Assembly: GCA_003524305.1 (NCBI GenBank) | Contig: DQHW01000004.1 | Coordinates: forward strand, 23,335 to 29,943 | Direction: 5' to 3' | Source of the DNA: Anaerolineaceae bacterium | GTDB taxonomy: Bacteria; Chloroflexota; Anaerolineae; Anaerolineales; Anaerolineaceae | Length of the DNA stretch: 6,609 nt | In this document: one piece after another, positions 6,212 through 6,609 of the stretch | How positions within the stretch are numbered: position 1 is the stretch's first letter | Layout: each line of letters opens with the position of its first letter | Translations under genes and position numbers: made by a program | The notes under the pieces: model-generated | Told to the model about the DNA's origin: nothing | Databases searched by the model: none | Seen by the model: only the letters and a program-made list of their open reading frames with translations

Positions 6212-6609
6212 CTAATAGGGTTGACCTGCCATGGCGTGAAGTACTGCGCGGGTTAACAATGAGTCCGCGGTGGAGCGGTGTGCATTGGGAAGTGCGATCT
6301 GAAAGGATGCACCGGCTTCTTCCAGTTTGAAATATTTCATTGATCCTCTGACAGGATTCCAAACCCCGCGATAATCAGAATACAGGGGTAATACATCCAC
6401 TACCTTGAAATTTTCACGCCACGGAAATTTATAAGCGGCATGTGATTGCTGCATCATGCGCAGATCAAAAGGTGCGTTGTAGGCTGCAATGGTGCGTCCA
6501 TATAAGTAATTGCGGATGGTTGTCCATTGAACCAGCCAGTTCTGGGTTGCGGCAACCATATCATTGGTAATCCCGTGAATCCGAGAAGCTTCGGCCGGGA
6601 TGGGCTTGT
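6212..6609 (-). CDS. DnaQ-like (DEDDh) 3'-5' exonuclease, 5' end cut off by the window edge
   Basis: The C-terminal 131 residues are visible and the reading frame stays open to the window edge, so the true start is outside. An ATG at 6559 is internal, because family-typical sequence (PAEASRIHGITND) continues upstream of it in frame. That stretch matches the 'iHGIt' segment just before the Exo II region of the DnaQ/epsilon family. Exo II follows as AAYNAPFDLRMM (Asp at visible residue 48), and Exo III-epsilon as HRSTADS (His 110, Asp 115; H-x4-D). Exo I (DxE) would lie off the window, so catalysis cannot be fully verified. The family removes nucleotides from DNA 3' ends using two metal ions. 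The protein stops 16 residues after the last motif (TAG at 6214-6212), so no further C-terminal domain exists. It could be a polymerase III epsilon-like proofreader, but leading a recombination operon suggests a stand-alone exonuclease trimming 3' ends. The family is confident; the role is inferred. Confidence 0.88.
   Translation of the reverse strand, partial: KPIPAEASRIHGITNDMVAATQNWLVQWTTIRNYLYGRTIAAYNAPFDLRMMQQSHAAYKFPWRENFKVVDVLPLYSDYRGVWNPVRGSMKYFKLEEAGASFQIALPNAHRSTADSLLTRAVLHAMAGQPY

Overview
The window is a compact, single-direction gene cluster read entirely from the minus strand, so gene order runs from high to low coordinates. It carries five protein genes, all of which look like DNA-end processing or recombination enzymes. 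In transcription order they are: a DnaQ-type (DEDDh) 3'-5' exonuclease (5' end outside the window), a divergent UvrD/AddB-like helicase protein with a TTG start, a canonical UvrD/Rep-type superfamily 1A helicase, a small stand-alone PD-(D/E)XK nuclease with a four-cysteine Fe-S signature, and a RecJ-type DHH exonuclease (C-terminus outside the window).

The junctions are very tight: 19 nt apart, 8 nt overlap, 14 nt overlap and 3 nt apart. This implies one operon with translational coupling. No gap longer than 19 bases lacks a gene, and I see no promoter, terminator, tRNA, rRNA, IS element, repeat array or CRISPR. The operon promoter and end lie outside the window.

The organism is a bacterium of roughly middling GC content, with strong GGAGG-type ribosome binding sites. 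The protein style and the helicase-helicase-nuclease-recJ order remind me of Chloroflexota (Anaerolineae-like) genomes. That is an impression, and no marker in the window proves it.

Functionally, the two helicase proteins and the nuclease look like a RecBCD/AddAB/AdnAB-class helicase-nuclease broken into separate polypeptides. Neither helicase has a C-terminal nuclease domain. The only RecB-family nuclease is the free 264-residue protein, whose cysteine spacing (C, then C-x2-C-x5-C) is the AddB/Cas4 pattern. Single-strand exonucleases of both polarities (DnaQ-like 3'-5' and RecJ 5'-3') sit in the same operon. The inference is a split AddAB-like end-resection machine with built-in partner exonucleases. 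Whether it serves general double-strand-break repair or anti-phage defence cannot be decided from this sequence.
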